Shown here one piece after another: positions 56,325-64,000 of a stretch of DNA of 64,000 bases; the stretch's first letter is position 1; the number at the start of each line of letters is the position of its first letter. The notes beneath the pieces are model-generated. The model ran no database searches. It saw only the letters and a program-made list of their open reading frames with translations, and was not told the DNA's origin. Source of the DNA: an uncultured SAR324 cluster bacterium (lineage in GTDB: Bacteria > SAR324 > NAC60-12); contig CAJJCY010000003.1 in NCBI GenBank assembly GCA_905182865.1, positions 786,238 through 850,237 on the forward strand, given 5' to 3'. Made by a program: the position numbers and the translations under genes.

Positions 56325-56948
56325 TTAAGGAGCATCTCCGTCTTTCAGCATTTTGTGATATCGGTAGAGATACCAGCACGCTACAGTCCGCCACGGTCTC
56401 CATTTTTCAGCTATTGAAATAGCATGCTTCTCCCAATCTTTTTCCGGAAGACCGTAGAGACTTTTCATTGCTACTCCAAGAGCCGCATCGCCCAATGGCA
56501 ACACATCTGGACGATTCAAGCTAAACATTAAATACATTTCAGCAGTCCAGCGGCCAATTCCTTTTATTTGCACCAGTTGCAGAATAGCAATTTCATCATT
56601 CATCCCTTCTAATGCATAAAAATCAAGGTCACCACTTCTCACCCATTGCGCCAAGCCACGCAGGTATTTGATTTTCTGGAAGGACAGTCCTGTCTTTCTT
56701 AAAACGGAGTCTTCCAGTTTCAGTAAGTACCCGTGGTCAGGTAGTTCATTTTCAAAGAGCTTCCGGAACCTTGTCCGGATAATGTTTGCAACTTGATTAG
56801 AAAGCTGCTGTCCGATTATGGCACTTGACAGACCGGCAAATCCACCTTCATGCGGTATCAATTCACAAGGTCCGGCACGTTCTATTATTCCTGCAATTCT
56901 GGAATCAGCCAGGCGCAACAACATTTCAGCCTCATGCCAATTATTCAT
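56325..56948 (-). CDS. DNA-3-methyladenine glycosylase II (AlkA-like)
   Basis: Excises alkylated bases in base-excision repair. About 207 residues. It shows the HhH-GPD signature: helix-hairpin-helix VQIKGIGRWTAEMYLMFSLN followed by the catalytic Asp in VLPLGDAALGVAM, plus FAGLSSAIIGQQLSNQVANI in the first helical layer and the C-terminal WRPWRTVACWYLYRY. It lacks the N-terminal TBP-like domain of E. coli AlkA, as do many relatives. The start is at the ATG 56948. A GTG six bases upstream is possible. Confidence 0.9.
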   Translation of the reverse strand: MNNWHEAEMLLRLADSRIAGIIERAGPCELIPHEGGFAGLSSAIIGQQLSNQVANIIRTRFRKLFENELPDHGYLLKLEDSVLRKTGLSFQKIKYLRGLAQWVRSGDLDFYALEGMNDEIAILQLVQIKGIGRWTAEMYLMFSLNRPDVLPLGDAALGVAMKSLYGLPEKDWEKHAISIAEKWRPWRTVACWYLYRYHKMLKDGDAP

Positions 56949-57069
56949 ACTCACACAATTCTATTTTCACTAAAGCTGAATTTATAACAGCCTTATTTTC
57001 TACTATTTTAGTCCGATATAATTTTCACTTCTAATTCTTTATAACACAGTATTAATTTTATTTTATGGT

Positions 57070-57214
57070 AAAACCCGACTTACAAACTGAACATGCCTCA
57101 GAAACACCTACAACTCAAAACAAGTTACCGCTTATATGTACAGTTCTCAGCCGGTTAATTCCTACATATGATACAACAAAGCCAAAAAATAGCGCTGCAC
57201 TATTCTTTGGCTTT
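57070..57214. repeat. Intergenic repeat copy 2, ending in a hairpin
   Basis: Second copy of the element at 55760-55914. The terminal hairpin AAAGCCAAA-A-AATAG / CTATT-C-TTTGGCTTT (57178-57192, 57200-57214) has 14 pairs and one mismatch. It lies downstream of fliS in the 447-bp gap 56949-57395 and could mark the end of the fliD-fliS transcript. Nothing else is evident in this gap. Confidence 0.7.
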
Positions 57215-57395
57215 AACCAGACTTTATTCTATTTTTCGATTTTTCTTAAAGAGTCTCTAATAAGTCTAATGATACTCTTTGATATTACTCCTGCAAAGCT
57301 TGTCCCTGACAGGCGGAGAGCAGGTTTCTATCTTTTCAGTTAATCATCAAAGATCCCGATTGCCTCTAATCAGTATCCAGATCATCTTTTTACAG

Positions 57396-57863
57396 TTATC
57401 CTGTCACACTGATACGTTTTTCAGCATTCTCCTGATTATTTTGCTTCATGTCTTTTCCCGGAGTATTGTGACTGTTTGCATCATTTTTCTTTTTTGAATT
57501 AATTTGTGTCCAGGCTGCACGCAATTCTTTGAGTAAATCAATTACGATAACTACAGGTTCAGTTTTTTTATTCATGTTTGCCTCAATAAGTTGACTAAAC
57601 ATGTAGCTATAGAGTGACTGAAGATTCTTTGCGATGTCACCTCCTTTATCCATGTTAAGGGTTGCCATCAGTTCGGTCACAATGTTCTTAGTTTTTATTA
57701 AACAATCGTGTACCTTCTCTATCTTCCCTGATTTCATGTGCTCAACAGCAAAGCTGGCATTCTTTATGGCTCCATCATAGAGCATAATGATCAGCTTAGT
57801 TTGGTCAAGAGTATTAACAGAAGCCTTTTTATAGGCATTCTGATAGTTACCATAGGTGCTCAT
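57396..57863 (-). CDS. fliS: Flagellin export chaperone FliS
   Basis: Cytoplasmic chaperone holding flagellin C-termini before export. 155 residues: YQNAYKKASVNTLDQTKLII, MLYDGAIKNASFAVEHMKSG, and NMDKGGDIAKNLQSLYSYMF, the typical four-helix bundle with the N-terminal Y-x-x-Y. The last 30 residues are a polar tail (KKKNDANSHNTPGKDMKQ). It is preceded by AAGGAGAAACG. It follows fliD by 22 bp, the usual order. Confidence 0.96.
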   Translation of the reverse strand: MSTYGNYQNAYKKASVNTLDQTKLIIMLYDGAIKNASFAVEHMKSGKIEKVHDCLIKTKNIVTELMATLNMDKGGDIAKNLQSLYSYMFSQLIEANMNKKTEPVVIVIDLLKELRAAWTQINSKKKNDANSHNTPGKDMKQNNQENAEKRISVTG

Positions 57864-57885
57864 CGTTTCTCCTTAATCATTTATT

Positions 57886-60800
57886 TTATGATCTTTTAGC
57901 TCCACTCATTGCAGAGAGTTGTTGGGTCATATAGCTTTTTTGGGAATTTAATCTTCCCATCGTGCTGTCCAGTTTTGCAAATTTTCTCTGCAGCCTTGTA
58001 CGTTTAGTATCAGCCCGTTTGTCTAAACGGCTTATTTGTTCTTCAAAACTGGTCATTTGACCAGTTATATCATCTGTGGCCCGCTTGACATTGCCATCCA
58101 GAGGGTCATTCAATTTATCTAGTTTATCGCCTAATTTTACAGCTACACCTTTAGAAATATTCACAGTAGCTTCTTGTTCATCAACCAAATCATCTTCACT
58201 AAGTGTCACGAACAATCTCAAACCGTCAGAATTGGAATCTTTCGCTCCTACGAGTAGTTGTCCTCTGCCGCTTGCCTCCACATTGCCAATTGATCCTGCA
58301 ACATCCTCTCCAGGAGTGCTGATTCCGTCTGTTAGTCCCAAACTTCTGAGATCCTTTTCGGGTCCGGGTTCAACTTCAATAGTGCTGCTGTTGCCAAAAG
58401 TGCCAGAAATTATCTTCAGCCTGCCTTCTTCTTCACGGACCTGTATTTTACGGCGTCCCAAAGCTTTGTCTTCCATCAAACGGTTCTGAATAGTTTTGGA
58501 CAGACTGCCTAGGGTATAGTTGTCTTTACGCAATTCAATCGGATCAGAAACCCTGCCGTTATTTTTAATTATTAAAACGTTGTTCGTTTCATCAACTTTT
58601 ATAATTCCTGGAAGTGGAGTCCCTAAATAAAATCCTCGCTTTGCAGCATTAGAGACCTCCACCCTGTAACCGCTTGGATTAACCCTCGTTTTTTCAGTCA
58701 TTCCCAAAAAACTTATGTCGGGATTGTCAGTTTTTCCATGACTGCGAAATAAGTTGGCAACATTAGAAAATGCATCAACTATCTTTTCATTTAACTTTTT
58801 CTCTTCAATAGACATCATGCCTCTGTCATCGATCTTCAGACCAATAGAAAAAAGCATATTTGTCGATTGCGGCAAACCACTTACAGTTGCAATTGATGTG
58901 GTTGCTATTTCGTTGACCATCTGCGACAGATTCCTGTCACTTAATAGAGGCGCTGCAGTGTTGGTCGACTTATCAAACTTCGAAACCTCCTTGGCTGTCG
59001 CCTGAAATGTATTGTATGCATCTACAAAATCGTGAATGCGTTCCTTGGCAACCTCTGTGTCACCCAATACTGACACAGTTACAGGCTTTTCACTGGATGA
59101 AAAAAACTCAAGATCAAGTCCTGGTATCACATCATTTGCTATATTTTCCGAACGTCTTACCTCAAGGCCTTCTCCACTTCTGGTGGCTCCAAGGCGCAAG
59201 ACTAAATCTTGAGCAAGTCTTACGGTTGAGGTCTCAGTTGAGATAGTAAAATAATCATCTGCATATAAGTCACCTTTACCAAGGGCCATTCGTAATCCCT
59301 CATCAAAAGATATTGGCGTACCGGGAGTATAGCCTTCCCCAATTTCTATTGAACCGGCACCGCCAAATGTGTCTTCCCATCTCATTTGCAGCCCACGTGT
59401 TATACCAACAGTACCCCTCTTATCGACACTAAAAGTATATGTTTTTGCAATATCCGACTCATAGTTTCCGGATACTTCTATGGGGGCATTGCTGAGTCCA
59501 CCTGAGAGTCCCCTTATTCCATCAGAAACGTCGAGATAACCACTCTTTTTGTCATCATCAAGTCCTTCATATTCTGCATAGGTCTTCCACTTTGCTTCGG
59601 CCTCTACTTTATTTGACGCGCCACGATGTTCTTCATCGCTCCACCACATATCTTCTGAAGTTGGTGCAATTACATCCACATCTGTAGTATCACCGTCCCG
59701 TAAAACACTTGGATTCACTTCTACGAATAGTCCATGTCCGATAGGCAGACTTTTTGGGTCACGGCGGCCCTTTTTACTGAATTCTAAATCAAAAAGTTCT
59801 TCACCATCTTCTGAGTCAAAAGCCTTGGCGCTATCAAATGGACCCTCACCTTTCACGTCTCCTAAATAAGGATGCCCAATATTGACGGAGCCTTTTTCTC
59901 CAGTTTCGGAAAATTCGTAATGTAATTTTAGTGGGCTGGGTCCGCCGACCTGTCCATTTCCCTCCACCCGAAAAACGATGGTATCATCTTCATTGCCGTC
60001 GTAAATTCCGTTAACTTTTAGACCTCCTTCTGAAGCTTTACTGCTCCAGTCAGATGGTTGTGAAATTTGTGGTGCGCGGTCCGTTTCACTAAGCCACCAC
60101 AACATGTCAGATTTTTTTGCAAATACATCAACAGAAAAGCTGTCACCACTTATAACTTCACCGTCACTTATCAACAATTTAAGGCCGTCCGTGATGTCGA
60201 TGGGACTGCCGGGAACATAATTAAACTTATTTATCTCAATTTCCCCTTCTCTGCCATTTTTATCCTTCCAGCCGATTAGTACTCCGGCTTCAGAAGGAAT
60301 CACTCCGGAACGATCTACACGAAATGTAAAGACGTTGTCTTCTTCTCCAGAATATGATCCACCAATTTCAACTATATTTGTTGAGCCTCCAAATCCTGCA
60401 CCTGAAGCTATTTTTTGTACTTTAGCCTGCAGCCCCGTCCAGGTAGCAGTAGTATCAAATGTATTTTGATAACTTGGTCCGCTAACTTCACCGCCTTTAA
60501 GATTTACGTCTATGTTAATTCGCCCTTGCTCTCCCTTTACGTCGCTGGTTAAGAGCAGTCGAAAAGGGGTTTCACCGTGTGTTTTGGCGATATAGGCCTC
60601 CACACCAGAGTCAGAATTATTGATGGCCCTCTTTAAATCTGAGAGAGTATCTTTGCCTTTAGCCAGATTGATTGTGACAGGCGTCTCGTCTTCATCGTCT
60701 CCAGTTGTAATCTGGATCTTTCCAGTACCAATCCGGACCTCTTCACTCTCAAAACCTTGTGATGTTATTTGATGCGACAAGGCTATAGACTCTACAATTA

Positions 60801-61167
60801 TTGTATGCCTGCCAGGCGTAGAATCTTTCCTTGCTTGCGGTTCCACCACATCCGAATTGCTGGTCTCTACTTTCCTTGCCTCCCAAATTTCATAATTGTT
60901 CAGTGCTTCAGTGACACCTTGGAGCTTTTTCAGTTCCATTTTGACGGCATTCCAAGCCTCCAACTCGCTTACTTTCTGTTCTTTTCTATCCTCCACAGGT
61001 TTGATCCGGCGCTGCTCGATTGCCATAAAGCGATCGATTATCTCCCTGGTATTCAGCTTTGATCCTAAGCCGGTGATCGCATTCGGATTCAGTTCTGCCA
61101 AGACGGTTCCGTTTTTTGAGGCAAACAGTTCCATTGACTCCGGAAGAATATCCGTGTAAAAAGGCAT
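57886..61167 (-). CDS. fliD: Flagellar filament cap FliD, unusually large with internal repeats
   Basis: Hook-associated protein 2, capping the filament tip and guiding flagellin assembly. 1093 residues against a usual 450-700. The N-terminal coiled domain (TGLGSKLNTREIIDRFMAIE, KVSELEAWNAVKMELKKLQG) and the C-terminal coiled domain (EEQISRLDKRADTKRTRLQR, FAKLDSTMGRLNSQKSYMTQ) are canonical. Between them, three repeats of a beta domain occur at about 267-349, 386-499 and 562-644, each with a Y-x-G/S-x-E/D-D start and a G-x-I-x-I/IG middle. Two are followed by a D-M-x-WW linker (W357-W358, W508-W509). A further insert (about 840-960) ends in VAGSIGNVEASGRGQLLVG, a motif also seen in two of the flagellins. 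Confidence 0.95.
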   Translation of the reverse strand: MPFYTDILPESMELFASKNGTVLAELNPNAITGLGSKLNTREIIDRFMAIEQRRIKPVEDRKEQKVSELEAWNAVKMELKKLQGVTEALNNYEIWEARKVETSNSDVVEPQARKDSTPGRHTIIVESIALSHQITSQGFESEEVRIGTGKIQITTGDDEDETPVTINLAKGKDTLSDLKRAINNSDSGVEAYIAKTHGETPFRLLLTSDVKGEQGRINIDVNLKGGEVSGPSYQNTFDTTATWTGLQAKVQKIASGAGFGGSTNIVEIGGSYSGEEDNVFTFRVDRSGVIPSEAGVLIGWKDKNGREGEIEINKFNYVPGSPIDITDGLKLLISDGEVISGDSFSVDVFAKKSDMLWWLSETDRAPQISQPSDWSSKASEGGLKVNGIYDGNEDDTIVFRVEGNGQVGGPSPLKLHYEFSETGEKGSVNIGHPYLGDVKGEGPFDSAKAFDSEDGEELFDLEFSKKGRRDPKSLPIGHGLFVEVNPSVLRDGDTTDVDVIAPTSEDMWWSDEEHRGASNKVEAEAKWKTYAEYEGLDDDKKSGYLDVSDGIRGLSGGLSNAPIEVSGNYESDIAKTYTFSVDKRGTVGITRGLQMRWEDTFGGAGSIEIGEGYTPGTPISFDEGLRMALGKGDLYADDYFTISTETSTVRLAQDLVLRLGATRSGEGLEVRRSENIANDVIPGLDLEFFSSSEKPVTVSVLGDTEVAKERIHDFVDAYNTFQATAKEVSKFDKSTNTAAPLLSDRNLSQMVNEIATTSIATVSGLPQSTNMLFSIGLKIDDRGMMSIEEKKLNEKIVDAFSNVANLFRSHGKTDNPDISFLGMTEKTRVNPSGYRVEVSNAAKRGFYLGTPLPGIIKVDETNNVLIIKNNGRVSDPIELRKDNYTLGSLSKTIQNRLMEDKALGRRKIQVREEEGRLKIISGTFGNSSTIEVEPGPEKDLRSLGLTDGISTPGEDVAGSIGNVEASGRGQLLVGAKDSNSDGLRLFVTLSEDDLVDEQEATVNISKGVAVKLGDKLDKLNDPLDGNVKRATDDITGQMTSFEEQISRLDKRADTKRTRLQRKFAKLDSTMGRLNSQKSYMTQQLSAMSGAKRS

Positions 61168-61273
61168 TTAATTGCCTAGTTACATTTTGTCAACTAACTG
61201 ATTTAAAATAGATTTCTGTTTTACGTGTTCAAAGCGAACAAGTAGATAGAAATCATTTCAAAAAACATTCCAA

Positions 61274-63034
61274 TCAGCCGTTTGAATTTAGCAGTTGTAA
61301 AACGGACTGAGGAACCTGATTGGCTTGCGCCAGCATTGCTGTTCCGGAAGAAAGCAAGATTTGATTTTTTACCAGTGAACTCATCTCTTGCGCCATATCT
61401 GTATCAGCAAGCATAGATTCTGAAGCGGTCAGGTTTTCCTTTGAAACCCGCAAACTATGTAAATTTGCCTCCAAAGCATTTCTCTGAAAAGAGCCAAGAT
61501 TACCGCGCATCGTAGAAACATCATCAATCGCTTGATCAACCAGCAGCAAAGTATCTTGTGCAGCCCCTGCATCCAGCACATCAATTTCGGCTAAGCTTCT
61601 AAAATTGCTGTTATTTTCTAAACCTTTTGAAAGTTCTTCCGGATTGATGCTATCAACCGAAATTCGTCTTAATTGTCCTTGATTTGGACCAATTTGAAAA
61701 ACAAGTGAATTTTGTGATACATGGACAAAACCGTCCACATCATCACCGACTAAGGTTTCATTATTATTCTCACGCCTGAAAAGTCCTGCAACTTTGTTTT
61801 CCGAACGATTAAAAATTTCATAAATTACATCATCAGTCGTTTCACCGTATTTTATGGTTACTCCTTCTCCCTCTGCACCCGGAGCGCCTGTGAGAAACTG
61901 TCCTCTGCCCATGGCCGCACCTCCTCCGTTAATTCCAGGAGATCCTCCAATATTTCCCTCTACATCACGACCGGGAACAGAAAAAACTGCCTCATTGGAT
62001 TTTATATTTTCACCAAAATAATTTTCCAAAGTAGAAGAAACGGTGAAACCTGGATCACTTCCGAACTGGCGATGCCGCATGACAATCACCTCATCCAAAC
62101 CAGTAATAAAATTGTTGATTTCTCCCGGTGTTCTTGACATTTCGGTCAATGCATCATTCAGGGTGTCAAAGTTTTGAAGAAAGGGACCTAAATTTTCCGC
62201 TGGTCGATAAACAAAAATATCCAGGTCCATGTTTGCATCATCTGCCATTTTCTGCATTTCAAATGCAATCAACTGTTGAATTCCCCGTTCCGTTCTGATT
62301 TTTGCTTCAGGTGTTCCATTTCTTTTTGCAGAAGCCGTCAATAATTCAATTTTTTCTCGTAAATCATTGTTGTTTTTCAAATCCACCGAAATGGTCCGAC
62401 CACCTTCATTTATCACAAAAGAAATAGCATTATTTGGATCTGAAGGTGAGACATCTTCAAGATTCAATCTGTGTGCAGCAACCATCATCGAACGTGTCGC
62501 TACCTGTGTTATATCAACTTTATATCCGCTGGAATGAGTTGATTTAGCTTCATCTGAGGCTAAAACAAACTCCAGCCCGTTTCCTATCACAACCCCTGTT
62601 GCTGAGTTGCTGCCGTCAAGCAAAGTACGAGTGCCAAACTGAGTATTTCTGGAAATATTTTTTAAGGTAGAGAGTAAGTTATCCACCTCGTTTTGATCGG
62701 CCTGCAGCATTTTTTCGTCATTTGTACCTTCGTTGGCAGCATGCACGGCAAGTTGACGCAAATTAATTAATATATTGCTCACCTCATTTAATGCGCCTTC
62801 AGTGGTTTGAATCATTGAAATTGACGATTCAGAGTTGCGAATTGCTTGTCCAAGACCTGAAATCTGTGTTTTCATTTGTTCAGAAATCACCAACGATGCA
62901 GGACCGTCAGCAGCGTGATTGAGCTTGCGGCCTGAAGATAAACGCTCCAGGTTTTTACCCAATTCCTGCTCTGTCTGCTGCAGGTGTCTCAGCGCATTCA
63001 ATGCTGCAATATTTGAATTGACTCGCAATGCCAT
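61274..63034 (-). CDS. Flagellin, long form (586 aa)
   Basis: Filament subunit with canonical ends: MALRVNSNIAALNALRHLQQ, ERLSSGRKLNHAADGPASLV, and ENLTASESMLADTDMAQEMS, QVPQSVLQLLNSNG. A central 330-residue insertion (about 150-480) makes it nearly twice the compact flagellin. It includes GRDVEGNIGGSPGINGGGAA and the strand HVSQNSLVFQIGPNQGQLRR. It lies 107 bp upstream of fliD and has the only clear sigma-28 promoter in this window, so it may drive fliD-fliS as well. Confidence 0.94.
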   Translation of the reverse strand: MALRVNSNIAALNALRHLQQTEQELGKNLERLSSGRKLNHAADGPASLVISEQMKTQISGLGQAIRNSESSISMIQTTEGALNEVSNILINLRQLAVHAANEGTNDEKMLQADQNEVDNLLSTLKNISRNTQFGTRTLLDGSNSATGVVIGNGLEFVLASDEAKSTHSSGYKVDITQVATRSMMVAAHRLNLEDVSPSDPNNAISFVINEGGRTISVDLKNNNDLREKIELLTASAKRNGTPEAKIRTERGIQQLIAFEMQKMADDANMDLDIFVYRPAENLGPFLQNFDTLNDALTEMSRTPGEINNFITGLDEVIVMRHRQFGSDPGFTVSSTLENYFGENIKSNEAVFSVPGRDVEGNIGGSPGINGGGAAMGRGQFLTGAPGAEGEGVTIKYGETTDDVIYEIFNRSENKVAGLFRRENNNETLVGDDVDGFVHVSQNSLVFQIGPNQGQLRRISVDSINPEELSKGLENNSNFRSLAEIDVLDAGAAQDTLLLVDQAIDDVSTMRGNLGSFQRNALEANLHSLRVSKENLTASESMLADTDMAQEMSSLVKNQILLSSGTAMLAQANQVPQSVLQLLNSNG

Positions 63035-63077
63035 GATTATTAACTCAAGTGTTTAACAAAAAGGTTCTCATGTCCTA

Positions 63078-63104
63078 TTATCGGTACATAGTTATAATTC
63101 TTTA
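63078..63104 (-). promoter_or_regulatory. Sigma-28 (FliA) promoter of the long flagellin
   Basis: On the minus strand TAAA (63104-63101), exactly 15 nt, then ACCGATAA (63085-63078) matches the flagellar consensus TAAA-N15-GCCGATAA in 11 of 12 positions. It lies 43 bp upstream of the flagellin ATG. Confidence 0.8.
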
Positions 63105-63667
63105 GCTAAATTATGATCTGTACAACAAATTTAAATAGAAATTTGTGCAGTCCTTCCCTACATCGGAATCTCAGGATATTTCTTTAGCATTTGTTTTGAA
63201 GATTTTTAGAAAAATAATTATAGTTTAGAGTCCAAAATGTAATGCTTTGTTTGAAAGAAACAGGAAGATAGGCAAGAAGATGCTTGTGATTATTTGTTCC
63301 TAACTTAGCGGTAAGGTTTCTTTGGTGACTTGAATCCCTGAATTCTGTGGGGTTTAATATTTAGTAGATAAAATTTTCTCAAAATATACTACTCTTTAAA
63401 CATAACAACATTAAATGTTCTTTTCGACTGGACCAGATTTACAATCAAATGCAGTCCTGTTGTAAGACTGCCAAGATGGCGCTAATTTAGAATTCAATTT
63501 AACTCTGATAATCTGTCACAAAAAATTGCCAAACTGAGCTTTAGTTAGGTGGTTCTTGTGAGCCAAATTAATACAATAAATCATTAAAGCTTGTATTATT
63601 AACGTAAACAAGGTCTACTGAACGATTAGTTTTTTTAGAAAGTTTTTTAATTTGAAGACATCTAACA
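63105..63667. other. Intergenic region between divergent flagellin and rpmH
   Basis: AT-rich, 563 bp beyond the flagellin promoter. I see an AAATTT-centred inverted repeat (CAAATTT...AAATTTG, 63127-63146) but no DnaA boxes, no tRNA and no open frame with protein-like sequence. The rpmH promoter must lie in its right part, but I cannot fix it. Confidence 0.5.
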
Positions 63668-63802
63668 ATGAAACGCACTTTCCAGCCAAACAATCGGCGA
63701 CGTAAAAAAAAGCACGGTTTCAGGGCTCGCATGGCGACTCCTGGAGGTCGAAGAGTAATCAAGCGTAGACGCGCTAAAGGCAGAAAACGTCTCAGTGCAT
63801 GA
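63668..63802 (+). CDS. rpmH: Ribosomal protein L34
   Basis: 44 residues: [20 protein letters not shown], then [20 protein letters not shown], ending RLSA. This is the complete, highly conserved L34. The stop overlaps the rnpA start (ATGA), the usual arrangement. There is no dnaA or clear origin sequence just upstream. Confidence 0.97.
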   Translation: MKRTFQPNNRRRKKKHGFRARMATPGGRRVIKRRRAKGRKRLSA

Positions 63803-64000
63803 GCATAAAGGAAACTTACCCGAAGACGATCAGGCTACATCATAGTCAAACTATTCGGGAGGTGTTTGAGCAGGGGATCTATCAGTCTTTGGGGCCGATT
63901 GGTGTTAAATATAAAATAGTAGAAGCTGAATGCAGTGGTTTTGCAATCTCCGTTAAAAAGAAGGTCGGGAGTGCACCTTGCCGAAATCGTATAAAACGTT
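63799..64000 (+). CDS. rnpA: RNase P protein component, 5' part only
   Basis: Protein cofactor of RNase P, which matures tRNA 5' ends. The window ends after about 67 codons. The visible part ([46 protein letters not shown]) shows the start of the RNR motif (CRNRIKR). The ATG overlaps the rpmH stop by 4 bp, indicating coupled translation. Confidence 0.9.
   Translation, partial: MSIKETYPKTIRLHHSQTIREVFEQGIYQSLGPIGVKYKIVEAECSGFAISVKKKVGSAPCRNRIKR

Noticed and set aside
63105-63667. Replication origin next to rpmH
   Set aside because: No DnaA-box-like words (TTATCCACA or close variants) and no dnaA gene in view.

Overview
The window reads as a chromosomal piece of a Gram-negative, flagellated, AT-rich bacterium. 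Outer-membrane and lipoprotein signal peptides, a complete flagellin/FliS/FliD set and a periplasmic GlpQ point this way. Gene content and a fragment resembling marine T4-like phage virion proteins suggest a marine lineage. A SAR324-like or deltaproteobacterial relative is my guess, but no marker here settles it. There is no rRNA, no recognisable tRNA and no CRISPR array.

Layout. (1) 1-6138, minus strand: a glycerol-3-phosphate / glycerophosphodiester module (ugpB, ugpA, two tandem ugpE copies, ugpC, and glpQ). glpQ is intact, every ugp gene is broken, and two unrelated fragments (phage structural-like, DEAD-box helicase-like) lie inside the locus. (2) 6420-24822, minus strand: rimO and the fused str-S10-spc-alpha ribosomal operons from rpsL to rplQ. 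rplC and rpsD are absent from their usual places, L17 has a 170-residue acidic tail and RpoA an acidic N-terminal extension. (3) 25077-34088, plus strand: a thioredoxin-domain protein, then a tight four-gene operon (D-lactate dehydrogenase-like flavoprotein, nucleoside-recognition membrane protein, 2-oxoglutarate/Fe(II) dioxygenase, cytosine-deaminase-like hydrolase) preceded by a perfect operator-like palindrome, then a lipoprotein and an outer-membrane protein. (4) 34139-42546, minus strand: leuS, metF, metH and an ArsR-methyltransferase fusion, a methionine/SAM-cycle group. (5) 42841-47004, minus strand: yaaA, rppH, an unknown acidic protein, a FlgN-like protein and mnmE. (6) 47019-63034, minus strand: three flagellins of very different length, fliS and a giant fliD carrying internal repeats. 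Among them are an ABM monooxygenase, an M24 hydrolase, two GNATs, a broken DUF1835 gene, alkA, a 56-bp tandem repeat, a pair of intergenic repeats and a strongly structured leader upstream of the middle flagellin. (7) 63668-64000, plus strand: rpmH and the start of rnpA.

Quality caveat. At least fifteen genes, including the essential tuf, fusA, rpsC, rpsK and rpsQ, are interrupted by single-base indels, short deletions or lone in-frame stops. metH also has sharply GC-richer patches, and ugpB/ugpA contain foreign pieces. The simplest reading is a draft assembly with consensus errors and local chimerism, so broken genes here should not be taken as real pseudogenes without resequencing. The protein-level identifications are solid because the correct reading continues on both sides of each break.
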